Assembly (NCBI GenBank): GCA_030549495.1
Contig: JAUIRK010000903.1
Coordinates: 1,116,001 to 1,180,000 of the forward strand
Direction of reading: 5' to 3'
From: Nectonema munidae
Lineage: Eukaryota; Nematomorpha; Nectonematoida; Nectonematidae
DNA: 64,000 nt
Shown here: piece by piece, positions 22,191 to 33,078 of the stretch
Position numbering within the stretch: position 1 is the stretch's first letter
Layout: each line of letters opens with the position of its first letter
The notes under the pieces: model-generated
The model's input: the letters and a program-made list of their open reading frames with translations, nothing else
The model's database searches: none
Told to the model about the DNA's origin: nothing
Translations under genes and position numbers: made by a program

Positions 22191-22673
22191 AACTTGGATT
22201 TGTGATGAAGCTGGCATATGTTCTTACCCACAAGTATGATCAAAAACTTACATGTTTATTCAAAGTTTATTTATACAGCATCTTAAATTCATTTTTCGAT
22301 AAGTCATAACAAAACCAAGTAATACTTTTGGAAGATTGTGATAATGCATTCAGTATTTTGTAATATTTTTTCTAAATTATTTTTGTTGAAATTGCTAAAT
22401 GCTAATTTAATTTTATAGTTTTTTTGTTGATTTCTTCAATAACTTTGCACTTTTATATTTTTGATTATAAAACTTTATTTTTTCAAATTATGTTTTTATG
22501 AAACAAATAAATTTCTTTTCCAATCTTAATATTTTATTCAAGAATGATAAGTAAACAAGCTTAGATAGAACTGAATTCAAATCAAAAGTTCATAATGTCT
22601 TAGGGGATGGATTTTTGAAAAGTCTTGATCAACTGATTTTAAGAACATGCAGCGTATTCATATTTTAGATGGG
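22191..22673. other. BCKDHB 3' flank
   Basis: T-rich sequence with AATAAA-like sites (near 22506) serving as a probable 3' UTR and terminator region. It ends at the left terminus of the Tigger element. Confidence 0.5.
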
Positions 22674-22973
22674 CGTTGACCCCCGCGTATTCGCGATTCA
22701 ATATTCGCGGTTTCGCACATTCGCGATTTTTGAACAGAAAATTAAAAAAATTGCATTTTCTTTTCCTATAATTTTTAATCTAAAAATTTTATTACAATTA
22801 CTTTAAAAAAGTTTCTTTTTCATAATTTTAGAATTTTATTAAAAATATTTCAAAAATATTTTTTAGTTTTATGATGATTAGATTTAAATAAAAAAATTAA
22901 TTTAGTTCATTGATGTTTGCATTTTTTTAAGTAAATTATTTTTATTTTTAGACATTTTTTATCTTAGTTTAAT

Positions 22974-24001
22974 ATGCCTAAATTTCAAGCTGATAAAATT
23001 AAACGTCAAAAAAAAGTCATGACTTTGCAAAAAAAGTTGGAGCTTTTGGATATGTTAAAAGTTGGTAAGTCAAATACTACAGTAGCTAACTATTATGGCA
23101 TTAATAAGAGTACTGTAAGATACATAAAGAAAAAAGAAGTTGAAATTAGAAGTTCTTATTTTGCTAGCTTTAGTAGCACTGCAAAAATGGTTTCCACTAT
23201 CAGAGATAATTCTATAGTGAGAATGGAAACAGCTTTGTCTATCTGGATACAAGAGTGTAGAAAAAATTCCTTTTGACAGCAATATTATTCGCGAAAAAGC
23301 AAAAAGTCTGTACAAACAATTTTTGCCAAACTCCAACGAAGAATATGAAAAAGAACAAGAAGAAGCAGGTCCATCATCTTTGTCCTCTAAAAGTTTTCAT
23401 GCAAGCAAGGATGGTTTGACCGATTTAAAAATCGTTTTCAGCTTAAAAGTGTTAACTTATGCGGAGAAAAAGCATCAGCTGACTTTGAAGGGGCTTCAAA
23501 ATATTCGTTTAATTTAAATACAATGTTGAATGAAAATTATCATCCTGAACAAGTTTTCAACATGGATGAGACATGTTTTTATTGGAAAAAAGTACCATCT
23601 CGTACATATATTTTTAAAGAAGAGGAACGCGCTTCAGGTTTTAAAACTCAAAAAGATAGAGTGTCCCTTATTTTGTGTAGTAATGTTGCTGGTTATATGG
23701 TGAAACCAGGCTTTATCAATAAAAGTTTGACTCCAAGAGCTCTTAAAAATAAAGATAACGATTGTTTGCCCGTTTTTTGGATGTCTAACAAAAAACTTGG
23801 ATAACCAAAACGTTAATACAAAAATGGTTTTTGTTCAATTTTGTTCCTCAAGTTAAAAAGTATATTACTAGTGTAAATATGGATTTTAAAGTGCTTCTTA
23901 TAATGGATAATGCTAGTGGACAATTTGCAGATTTTAAATGTGAAGGAGTGACTATACAATTTTTACCTCCAAACACAACTTCTCTTATCCAGCCTTTAGA
24001 T
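22974..24001 (+). pseudogene. Tigger transposase, N-terminal and catalytic part (broken)
   Basis: From ATG 22974 the frame encodes a CENP-B-type helix-turn-helix (LQKKLELLDMLKVGKSNTTV, then YGINKSTVRYIKK), followed after frameshifts by a linker at 23323-23450. The DDE domain begins at 23523: FNMDETCFYWKKVPSRTYI holds the first catalytic Asp. LLIMDNASGQF near 23905 holds the second, and LPPNTTSLIQPLD ends with the third Asp, as in the pogo family (DDD). The hAT insertion lies immediately after the codon for that last Asp. At least three frame breaks separate the open pieces (22974-23276, 23323-23517, 23523-23804, 23831-24001), so it is not functional. Confidence 0.9.
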
Positions 24002-26068
24002 CATGGGTGGGGAACCTGCGCCCTTAAGGCCGAATGCGGCCTTCCGGGCCATCAAGTGCGGCCTTTGATATAAATATTATTTTAATAAAAACCTTGAATT
24101 GTTTTTAAGTCTGAAATCATTATACACCTGAAACTTATAATATACACCACACACATAGACGAAAGGAATATTAATTGTGTTCAGTGATGTCACTCCCAGA
24201 AATTGGAAGCATTTTTCTCTGAACCCAATGAATTTTAACTTAACCCGTTTTTTCCCAATGTATTCATATGAGGACACAAAATAGATTGTCTTTAATTTAT
24301 GATATTTTTTTGTAACAGTGACAACGAATTTGAAAGAAGAAAATAGAATCTTTAATGAAGAATGGGACTACAATATTTTTTAGTGAATAGTGGCGGCAAA
24401 ATGTCTTGCTTGCTGTGTGATACCACAATTGTAACGGTTAAGAAATTCAATGCACAGCAACATTACGCTCTTCATAAAGACAATAAATATGCCAAATTAG
24501 AGGGTGAGTCTCGAAAGCTAGCACTGAAGAAACTTAAAGGTGGAAAGCAAAGACAATAGTTCCATTCTGTGTTACATCAAGGGAATGCTGCGACAGAAGC
24601 TAGCTATAAAGTTGCATATTTGCTTGGAAAAAAGGGTAAACCATTCACCGATGCAGAACTCATGAAGGAATGTATTTTAGAAGTGGTAAGATGTGTAGAT
24701 CCAAATAAAGTTAACAAATATAAAGAGGTGCCTCTAAAAAGAAGGACTAATACAGATCGACAGTATGAATTGGCTTGTAATCTAACAGAACAACTCAAAA
24801 ATGTAATCCAGAAGGAAAATGTGTATTACTCAGTAGCCTTGGATGAATCGACAGATTCCACAGATTCAGCACAAATATTGTATTAAGAATAAATGATTTA
24901 TTGCGCATCTTAAAAGAGAAACCAAAGATCCAAATGAACTGATTTCAAAATCTGTTCAACAAAATCTCTGTGCAAAATCTGTCATTTTAAATGATACTTT
25001 GCAAAAAGTTATAAGTATTGTTAACTATATTTGAGCAAATGCCACGAAGCATCGTCAATTTCGAAACATGCTGATGATGGATGACAAAGTAATTAGTGTA
25101 GATTTGCCTTTTCACTCAAAAGTACGCTGGTTGTCACAAGGGAAAGTATTGGTCAAAATTTTGTCTTTACAACGGCAAATGATTGACTTTTTCAAAGAAA
25201 GTGACAAACATTGTGAATTATCAGATCCAAATTTTTACAGAGATGTAGCTTTTTTATGTATTTCGTTGCCAGGCAGAAATAAATCTATTTATGATGTGTC
25301 AAAAAATTCTAGCAAAAAAGTTGTTTTTCAAGTCTCTTTTGGCTCAAGTGAAAATGAAGATATCTATAAATCTTTTAAAGAATACGGATCACTTGTAGAC
25401 TCATTAATAGAAGAATACAATAAAAGATTCAGTGACTTTGGAAAGCATAACATCACTCTGGAACTTGCTTTTCAGCTTGATGTATCAGAGGCTCCCAAAG
25501 AGTTACAGATAGTGCTCATTGAAATGTCTGAAGATAATATCCTGAAATCTCTGTTTTTGGAAAAAGGCGGTAGAATATCCTCGTCTTCGTGGACATGCAC
25601 GCCGACTGATTTCCTGCTTTTCTACAACATACTCTTGTGAATCCACATTCTCATACTTGACGCAAATAAAGAATTCGCTGAGAACACAGTTGACAGATGA
25701 GCATTTGGAGGACCAATTAAAACTAAGAACCACTATGTTGGAGCCTGATATCAAAATGCTTTCTCAAAAGAAGCAAACTCAAAGAAGTCATTAATTTTCT
25801 TTTTAAAAGGACTTACTTACCTAAATTAAATATTTGAAAACGTCATATTCTCGATGTTTATACGTCTGTCTTTTTTTATAAGAATATTATTAATTAATAC
25901 TTGTATAAAATAAATACTTGTATAAGTTCTTTTATTAGATTATTATTATTAAATGTTGTACGAGGGGATAAAATAACTGGAAAAAATAGTAATTTGTTCA
26001 GTGCGGCCTCTATGAAGGACGATGAATTGTAAGGTGGCCTTCATGCACAAAAAGGTTCCCCACCTCTG
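24002..26068 (+). mobile_element. hAT transposon of Charlie8/GTF2IRD2-like type, inserted in Tigger
   Basis: The 8-bp duplication CTTTAGAT stands at 23994-24001 and 26069-26076, exactly flanking the element. Terminal inverted repeats are CATGGGTGGGGAACCT at the left and, reverse-complemented, CAGAGGTGGGGAACCT at the right, followed by GGCC-rich subterminal sequence on both sides. An 8-bp duplication and CAGnGGTGGGgAACCT ends are diagnostic of hAT, here like Charlie8, the family that contributed the C-terminal part of mammalian GTF2IRD2. The element is 2067 bp and carries a broken transposase gene. Confidence 0.95.
24362..25793 (+). pseudogene. Charlie8-like hAT transposase (broken)
   Basis: The N-terminus (24362-24559) has a BED/GTF2IRD2-type zinc finger: CLLCDTTIVTVKKFNAQQHY then H, giving the C-x2-C and H...H spacing. 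The next frame (24569-24886) contains ASYKVAYLLGKKGKPFTDAE and VALDESTDSTDSAQ, the conserved DESTD block with a catalytic Asp. Later pieces include ANATKHRQFRN and HSKVRWLSQGKVL (25020-25140), where conserved RWLS.GKVL is typical. The C-terminal dimerisation region is represented by TDEHLEDQLKLRTTM in shifting frames near 25695-25735 and ends with PDIKMLSQKKQTQ. Several frameshifts make it inactive. Parts of the dimerisation domain appear shortened relative to the family's usual 550-600 aa. Confidence 0.9.
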
Positions 26069-26745
26069 CTTTAGATCAAGGTGTTATCCGCTCTGCTAAC
26101 ATTGTATCTCCATAACTTTGTTCAACATTTAGTTATGGAAATGGATGCAGATGAAAACTTTTAATTAACAAATTATTGGAAAAAATTCACAATTGCAAAT
26201 TGCTTAACAATTGTTAACAAATCACTTGAATCTATAAAAAAGCAAACTTTAATTGCTGCATGGAAAAAGTTATGGCCTGATATTTCGAATAATGTTGAAA
26301 ATTTCCTTACAGAAAATATTCAAAATTCTTTAATTGAAGAAACTGTTTTTTAGCTAGATGTATAGGTGGAGAAGGTTTTGATGATTGCAACGAAGATGAT
26401 ATAAATTCATTAATTGACTCTGGAATGGAAGCACTCACAGACATCGATTTAAAAGAATTAACTGAAGTTAGCAGCGAAGAAAAAAAAGACGAAGAAGAAA
26501 ATGAAAAAGACTTTGATGACAAAGAACTTTCATTGAATCGCCTATCCAAAATTATTGAAAAAGTAAAAGAACTGAAAGAATTGTGTATCGATTGGGACCC
26601 TAGTATGGAAAGATCTACAAAGTTTTGTAATTCAATTGATTCATGTTTCAAACCGTATGCTGATCTTTTTAAAAACCTGAAAAAAATCACATCTTCCAAT
26701 TACTATGTTTTATCAGCCTGTAAAAAAAATAAATCAATTATCTGA
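26069..26745 (+). pseudogene. Tigger transposase, C-terminal part after the insertion
   Basis: After the second CTTTAGAT the Tigger frame resumes with LDQGVIRSAN, the conserved QPLDQGVI block that follows the third catalytic Asp. The acidic tail is open at 26425-26745 (MEALTDIDLKELTEVSSEEK and onward), matching the acidic C-termini of Tigger proteins. The minus-strand frame 26307-26699 is the antisense of this acidic tail. Confidence 0.85.
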
Positions 26746-27024
26746 TCATGTCGGTTAAACTAGTCTCGCTTTTTTTAAATTTTTTGTGTGTGTGTCATTT
26801 ATTCTAATAAATTTTTTTACAAATATTTCTGATAAATTATAACTTAGCGTATATAAAAAGAATAAGCCTAGTTAATTTTAAAAAACAAATATATTGATTA
26901 TATCTTCAATATGATAGTAAATTTTCATTTTAAACAATTTTTAAAATGGTAACAAATATTCGCGCATTTTCACTATTCGCGATTAGTTTTGGAACCTAAC
27001 TCCGCGAATACGGGGGGTCAACTG

Positions 27025-28589
27025 TATACATATATAGTTCCCGGTTGCATGCGCGGATACAGATACTTTAGGAATGGTGAATGTGAATGTTTTAAAAACT
27101 CGTGAAAAAATACTATCAGAGATTTATGGAAGGTGGGTTTTTGGGCAGCCCCTTTCACCCACCCCATCCTCTTATGGATGCACCCAACCTTGGTTCTATT
27201 CTTTTTAAGCAAAGCACTATGAACGAACGTTAATTTCATAAAAGCTAAATTTTTAGTATGAGAAATATATATTTGTATAAACAAATAGAGATGCACATTT
27301 GTTGCACAAAATATCGACAAATTACTGGGCGTGACCAAATGTCTACTAAAAAAAGAAAAAAAATACAAAAAAAAACGACGCCTCCTTTCAGGAAGTATTT
27401 GATAAAAAAAATTTTATTTCAAATTTTTTATAATTGAATCAATAAAAGGTAATTAAAAGTTAAATTTATAGATTGGAATTGAAATAATTTTGTATTTTTA
27501 TAAAGTTAATGTTTATTGAATTTTTTTAACTCAAGCCGAAATCTTTATTTTTTTAATTTCAATTAAAATTCTTCTTCAAATAGCAAACATCATCATACTT
27601 TTTTTAATTAATTTTTTAATATTTATTTTCAATTATTTTAGAGAAACAATGACGAAATCTGTAGTAATTTTTTTTCCTATTGTTTCAAGATAAATATAAA
27701 AAAGGTGATAATCTTTTTAAAATTTATATAATGATGTCCAATGAAGAAAATAATGCCATTTTATATATCTTCTTTGTAATTGTAAAATGCCTTTTATTGA
27801 ACTTGGTAATGAAATAGAAAATGATATAAAATCATCTATAGAATGATTTTGAGAGTTTAGAAGTCACTAAAAAGTTCTTAAAAATTTTTTACGCTATCGA
27901 ATAATGAGGAACCTCAAAATATAAATTTTAACAAACGAAAATCGACAAAGCCCTGGATTCTTGTTATAGTTATTTTGAATTATTTCGACTGAAGAAATGA
28001 GTATCCAAGAAAAAATTATTCAAAATATTTTTTCAAAAAAAAATTTGATAGTGTTATTGGAGTTTTACTTGCTTTCTGTTTTATCTGAACATCAAAATAA
28101 AGCAATATCCGCTAAAATCACTTTAACATGCAATGATTCTATTTTGCAAGTTATTTCAAGAAACTAAATTGATTTTTTTTTACATCTTTACATTTTTGTG
28201 ACAATAAAGATAACAACATGGCCGATAAATATTTGAAAATTGCAAAAGTTTTGTGTTTTTTCAAAAAAGTATCAATGGATTATCCCTAGACTGAGTGACG
28301 ATGTTTTTTGTGATAAAAACGGAACATTTCAACAAATGCAATTTTCAAAAGCAAGCTTAGTTCAAGGTACATTTAAAACAAACTTATATATGTTATAAAT
28401 AACATTATAATAAAATAAACTTCATGCACACGTAGAAAAACATATACCAAAAACATAGGCAATCAATTTTGGTCTTTCAGAATTTTAAAATAAACTTTGT
28501 CACATTCATCATTCATTTTCTATTTAAGAACGATGATGATAACAAAAGAATATATGAACAAAATTTCCCAATTCAGAATGTATCTATAT
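27025..28589. other. Intergenic, nothing firmly recognised
   Basis: AT-rich. A GC-richer block at 27125-27195 (CAGCCCCTTTCACCCACCCC) gives a minus-strand open frame (27018-27368) with no domain. From 27640 to 28400 short plus-strand frames are too broken to assign. Confidence 0.4.
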
Positions 28590-28884
28590 TTAACCTTCGC
28601 AAGACGGTCCATTTTATACCATACACGAAGGACGGATATATGCCGTAAAACTCCCATACTAAAAAGTTGTTTTGCCATATATTGCATTTCCTGCATAAAT
28701 TTTATTAAAATCACAAAAATGCATTTTAAGCACAAAAACAGTAAAGAAATTTTCAGTGTCGTAATAAAAGTTAACGCCATCTGCATTACTGAAATTTTTT
28801 GCAATATCTTTATACAGTTGTGTTAGACATAGAAACAAAACAATTTTATTTCATGAAAGGTGAAGATAAGCTGTATGTGTACTT

Positions 28885-29505
28885 TATTAGGCATTATATT
28901 ATACTGATTACGTTAACAAATGGAAGAATTTACGAGAAGGTAATGTCGATATATGTGCTGGTTTATCATGAGATGTCGTTTTCAACCTTGATATAATGTA
29001 GGATAGCTTATCTTCATGAGTAATTTTCGAATCCGAGCCATTGAAGGTGAGTTAAACAAATTAAAGCTGTGTTGTGTGATGTCACACAGAATTTTTTCAA
29101 ATATGTCATCACTATCATTTGTGTATAAAATACACTTTGCACTCAAAACAAAACTTTATTCTATTTTCCAGTTTTCTAATTTTACACTGTATGATTGTGT
29201 ACGGTATATTAGGCTTTTATTCTACAGTTACGTTGAGAATGAAATTTACAAAGGTAATGATCATATATGTGCTGGTTTATCATGAGATGTCGTTTTTAAC
29301 CTTGATATAATGTAGGATAATCTTCATGATTAATTTTTGTATCCAGCATATTGAAGGTAGAATATAAACAAAATTAAAGCTGTGTTGTGTGATGTCACAC
29401 AGAGAATTTTTTCAAATATGTCATCACTAATCATTTGTGTATAAAATACATTTTGCACTCAAATCAAAAACTTTCATTTATTTTCTCAGTTTTCTAATCT
29501 GTGTG
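28885..29505 (+). repeat. Tandem duplication of about 315 bp inside piggyBac
   Basis: Landmarks repeat in direct order: TGTGCTGGTTTATCATGAG at 28954 and 29269, GCTGTGTTGTGTGATGTCAC at 29066 and 29379, and AATTTTTTCAAATATGTCATC after each. Identity is about 90%. Each copy carries the near-palindrome GTGTGATGTCACAC. Open frames at 28799-29310 come from this repeat and are not genes. Confidence 0.9.
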
Positions 29506-29712
29506 ATTATTATCTCCGTCATGCATCGTCTTCAAGTGTTTCTTCTTATAACACTATAACTTCTTCTTCTGAAAGTTTTACTTCGTCTTCATCTGAGGAG
29601 TCAGATATTTCTGAAACGGTTTCAGATTTCTTACTTGCTCCAGACGGTACACGTTATCAATGGGATCCTTTTTCTACGAATGTTGGAAGACTGAATTTTA
29701 ATATTAGTCTCA
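29495..29712 (+). pseudogene. piggyBac transposase N-terminal fragment
   Basis: The plus frame reads a Ser/Glu-rich stretch (SSSSEESDISETVSDF) followed by LLAPDGTRYQWDPFS. The APDGTxW-type motif after an acidic Ser-rich lead is typical of piggyBac N-termini and resembles FLAPDGREWS in the separate piggyBac copy on the minus strand at 47.1 kb. The frame then loses similarity. Confidence 0.75.
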
Positions 29713-30639
29713 CCATATTCCTAAAGGCTAAATCTTTAGTTGTCCTTTGAAATTTTCAACTTTTTTTACTTTAACAATATCCATATTTATCGTACAATAA
29801 ATGTGAGCTATGTGGTAATTTAATTTTAAATATTTTAGTCACTTATAATTAACATTTGTTATTAAATTTGAAATAGATTACTTTTTTGTTCTCTATCGGT
29901 TGTCAACTAAAATTATTTTAAAATTTATTTTAAATTTTTTAATTTCTTTTAAAACTTTAGTCTAAATGCTATATTTTTATTTTTTGTTATCTCTTGCCAA
30001 AACTTTTTATTGTTATGTTTTTGGTAGAATTTAAATAAATTTCTTTTTTGTAAAATAAAATTTTCTTTATTTTATGTAATTCAATATTTATTTAAAAATT
30101 TGTTTATTTTATTTTTTTTTTTAAAATTTATTGTTTTAAAGTAGTACTGACAACTATCTATTTTGTTTAAAAAAATAAAATTAGATTAAAATACTCTTTT
30201 CTAAAGTTTTTAAAATAACGAGATATTTTTTTCTTATCCTGTTTATAGTAAAAGTAGAAAGAGATAAAGAGCATAAAATAATATAAAAGTATACAAATTT
30301 TTATAAATAAGAGAAAACTAAAAAACTATACAGACTTATTAGTGCTCAATATGTCCTGGTTCCTAGATAAAATTATTTTTCTCTGAGAAATTTAAAAGAT
30401 TTCAAGTTTTAAAGGTCATATTCATGACAGTTCTTTACCTCTCATAATTTAAAAAAAAACCTCAAGTCGTCACTCAAGAGCTAATCGCCGCTTTATACCT
30501 TACCTTTTCAGAAGTTAAAAGTCTCGCCTTCAAGATTGTGAGTAAATTCCTTTACAAATTTGCATCCTTGACCTTACATTCCTCACAAGCATCAAAAGAC
30601 TCAAAGTAGTTTATATAATGTCGTCTCAACATTTGAAGC

Positions 30640-31130
30640 ATCAACTTGTAGGCCAAGACTAAAAGACTGTTGTCGATTACAATAAATTTAAATCGGGCGT
30701 TGATAGTTGTATCGAATGCTAAGAGACTTTACTTCTTACAAAGCTTCAAGGAGATGCTTTTCTTTTCTTTTGTAATTATTTAGCATATCAGCTTATAACA
30801 GTTGTCATCATCAAGAGCAACGCTCCAGAAAAATTTCCATGGTACAAAAAGGTGGGAGAAAGTACTTCATAAGAGATCTGTGTCTAAGACTTAGTCACCT
30901 TTCAATGATGAACAGATGTAATATCCTCTCACCCACAAATCACAAAGGAACTTATTTCATTTTACGGGATCAACAAGATATACCTGAGATTGTTCCTCTT
31001 TCGTGGATATTGCTTTGTTTCTACTTGTAGCAAAAAGAGAGGAAAAGAAAGTGCAAATGAAAAGGCCTATATGTAAAGAAACAAAGTAATTTGTCAAAGT
31101 TGTGGAATTTAATTTTGCTCTTTTTTTATG
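30640..31130 (+). pseudogene. piggyBac transposase C-terminal fragment
   Basis: Broken plus-strand frames contain VVDYNKFKSGVDSC, matching the conserved DYNKTKGGVD block with the last catalytic Asp, then LFFCNYLAYQLITVVII and PEKFPWYKKVG. At about 31055-31125 a Cys-rich end (ICKET, VICQSCGI) corresponds to the C-terminal cross-brace zinc-binding domain of piggyBac transposases. Frame changes make it inactive. The open frame 30839-31030 is part of this. Confidence 0.7.
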
Positions 31131-31435
31131 CTAACTAATCAAAATTAAATATTTTTAAGTTTTTTGCTCAATTAATTTTTATTATTGCTTTTTATTCATG
31201 AATAAAGTTCATAATGTGAAAAGAAATTTAGTTACTTTCTTTAGATGGCGTTAAAGATCTACAGAAGAAAAAAATATACAGTTATTCACTATCAGTTTTT
31301 ATTTTTGAAAAATTTGTTGTTTTTTGAAAATTTACATTATAATTTTAACATAGGTTTTATATAAGATAGTCGACGTAAATTTAGTTTGAAAATTACCATT
31401 GACGTAAAACTCCCGTTCCGTCTTGCGAAGGTTAA

Positions 31436-33078
31436 GCAATAACGCATAAAGGCACACATTTACGTTTTGCAAGCAAGAGTGATAATCCACACATGTCGGG
31501 CATAGTAACATTCATCAAAATTATGAAGGGTTGTCTCCCCATTGAAGTTTTAGGAGATATATTTGTTATATTATAATATTTTATATTATTTATATAGCAA
31601 TCATAAAAAATAGACTGGATAAAAAGCGAACTCTCATGATTCCTCATGATTCCAAAACTAACTCATTCTCAATTGATAAAAGAAATGATAGCAGATTATG
31701 GAAGAGAAGGCATTGGTTCAAAGAGTTTATTGAGTGCAAAACTTATTAGTTTTGCATTAAAAATTTGATCTTTTTCTACAAGCAAATGTTATTGTTTCTA
31801 ACTTCAGACTTAAACAGGGTTATTTGTGAAAAACGTACCAACACATTTGATGTATCTCTAAATTCACCTAAAATGGGATACATAAAATAGAGGAAAGAAT
31901 TGATAAAAAGTATCATAGATTTTACATTTTACATGGATAACTATTTTTCCTATGCCCTTCACACACTCGAGAGACGGGATTGGATGGATATTTTTACAGC
32001 GAGAAAAATGTTTGTTAAAACAACTTAAATAACTCTTCCGAATCCTTAATAAAAATATGCTTAAATAAATGCTAAGTTACGCGTAATCTTATTTGTATCA
32101 AATGTTAAATTTATTTTCATCCAAAAATTGCTCACACTCGTCAATCTCATTTAAATACAATTTTCTTTCTCTTTTGCTGTTCCTGCTTTTTACTAAGTAT
32201 ATACGCCCAATATTTATTTTTAAGGAAACTGAGTGCATCGAAATTAACAATATATTTTGGGTTGTCTCGTTTGAACCAACGTACACATTGATTTTAAGTT
32301 TTTTTTATAAAAAAAATATTTTTTTCTTTTTGTATCAGTAACGGTTTTCGAATTGATTATATAACGCATCTCCAATTTCCTTTCGTGAACAAAATAGTTA
32401 ACTACTCTGAGAAAAAACTTTAAAATAATGAAAATTAAACTAAAACAAATTTTGAAAAAAGTTTATAAATATACCTTTCTATTTAAATGATTTAAATATG
32501 AAAATTGATGACCATTTTAATAAATTTCTTTTCCCATCTTTTTGGATTTGGAATAAGGAAAATAAAATGAGAATGCATTCTAAAGAAAAAGCAAAATAAT
32601 AAAATTTTTTGTCTAAAAATACAATTTTTCCAAAAATTCCCTCGCTATAACGAAATTTTGTTATAACCGCGAAGTTTTATGAAAATTTCTCATTCTTCTG
32701 AAGCGATCCAATAAAAATTCTTCGATTTAACTTTAAATCAAATTAACCGACATGTGATTATCGACAATACGTGAAAACATTGCGTGCGTCGAAATTTAGC
32801 ATGCTTACGACACATCAAATATGTATATATTTTCTAAAATAAGAAACTAATTCTCGCTCGCCTAAAGCGGCGTATGAACACACACTCTATTCAGATACTT
32901 GCAATTTTGCACATAAATTGACTTATTTAATTTTCATTCCTTTTGATAAAATATGTTGATTTTTACGCATTTTAAACACCGATTGTCTGAAGGCTGCCTC
33001 ATTCTCTACTTTTTAAAATAAATTCAACTTTTATTTGTTTTTTTCAGTTATAAAATTATTTATTTAGTTAAATTACGC
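31436..33078. other. Intergenic; possible piggyBac-like scrap
   Basis: At 31928-32034 a plus frame gives TFYMDNYFSYALHTLERRD, resembling the MDNFFTS..L block around the second catalytic Asp of piggyBac, without wider support. At 32640-32676 the palindromic CTATAACGAAATTTTGTTAT recalls mariner/pogo-type MITE arms. Overlapping frames at 32093-32341 have no domain. Confidence 0.35.

Larger units (their letters stand above)
22674..27024 (+). mobile_element. Tigger/pogo-type DNA transposon, interrupted by a hAT element
   Basis: The ends carry inverted repeats: left GTTGACCCCCGCGTATTCGC, right (reverse-complemented) CAGTTGACCCCCCGTATTCG. Both ends also contain further ATTCGCG words (left 22690-22725, right 26950-26985). 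This is the classic Tigger terminus, and TA follows the right end at 27025. The plus strand encodes a pogo/CENP-B-type transposase in broken frames (listed separately). Without the inserted 2.07-kb hAT and one duplicated octamer the element would be about 2.3 kb, normal for Tigger. Confidence 0.92.
28590..31435 (+). mobile_element. piggyBac-type DNA transposon with TTAA target duplication
   Basis: TTAA at 28590-28593 and 31432-31435 flanks ends that share the inverted 14-mer CCTTCGCAAGACGG. The subterminal word CGTAAAACTCCC occurs at both ends. The element is 2838 bp. It carries N-terminal (29495-29712) and C-terminal (30640-31130) remains of a piggyBac transposase on the plus strand, with AT-rich sequence between them that no longer reads as the catalytic core. 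A 315-bp segment near the left end is duplicated. TTAA duplication plus CC-beginning inverted ends is the piggyBac signature. Confidence 0.93.

Noticed and set aside
26307-26699. Ser/Phe-rich minus-strand frame
   Set aside because: Antisense of the acidic C-terminal tail of the Tigger transposase.
28497-29310. Overlapping frames on both strands as small genes
   Set aside because: They lie across the piggyBac left end and its 315-bp tandem duplication.
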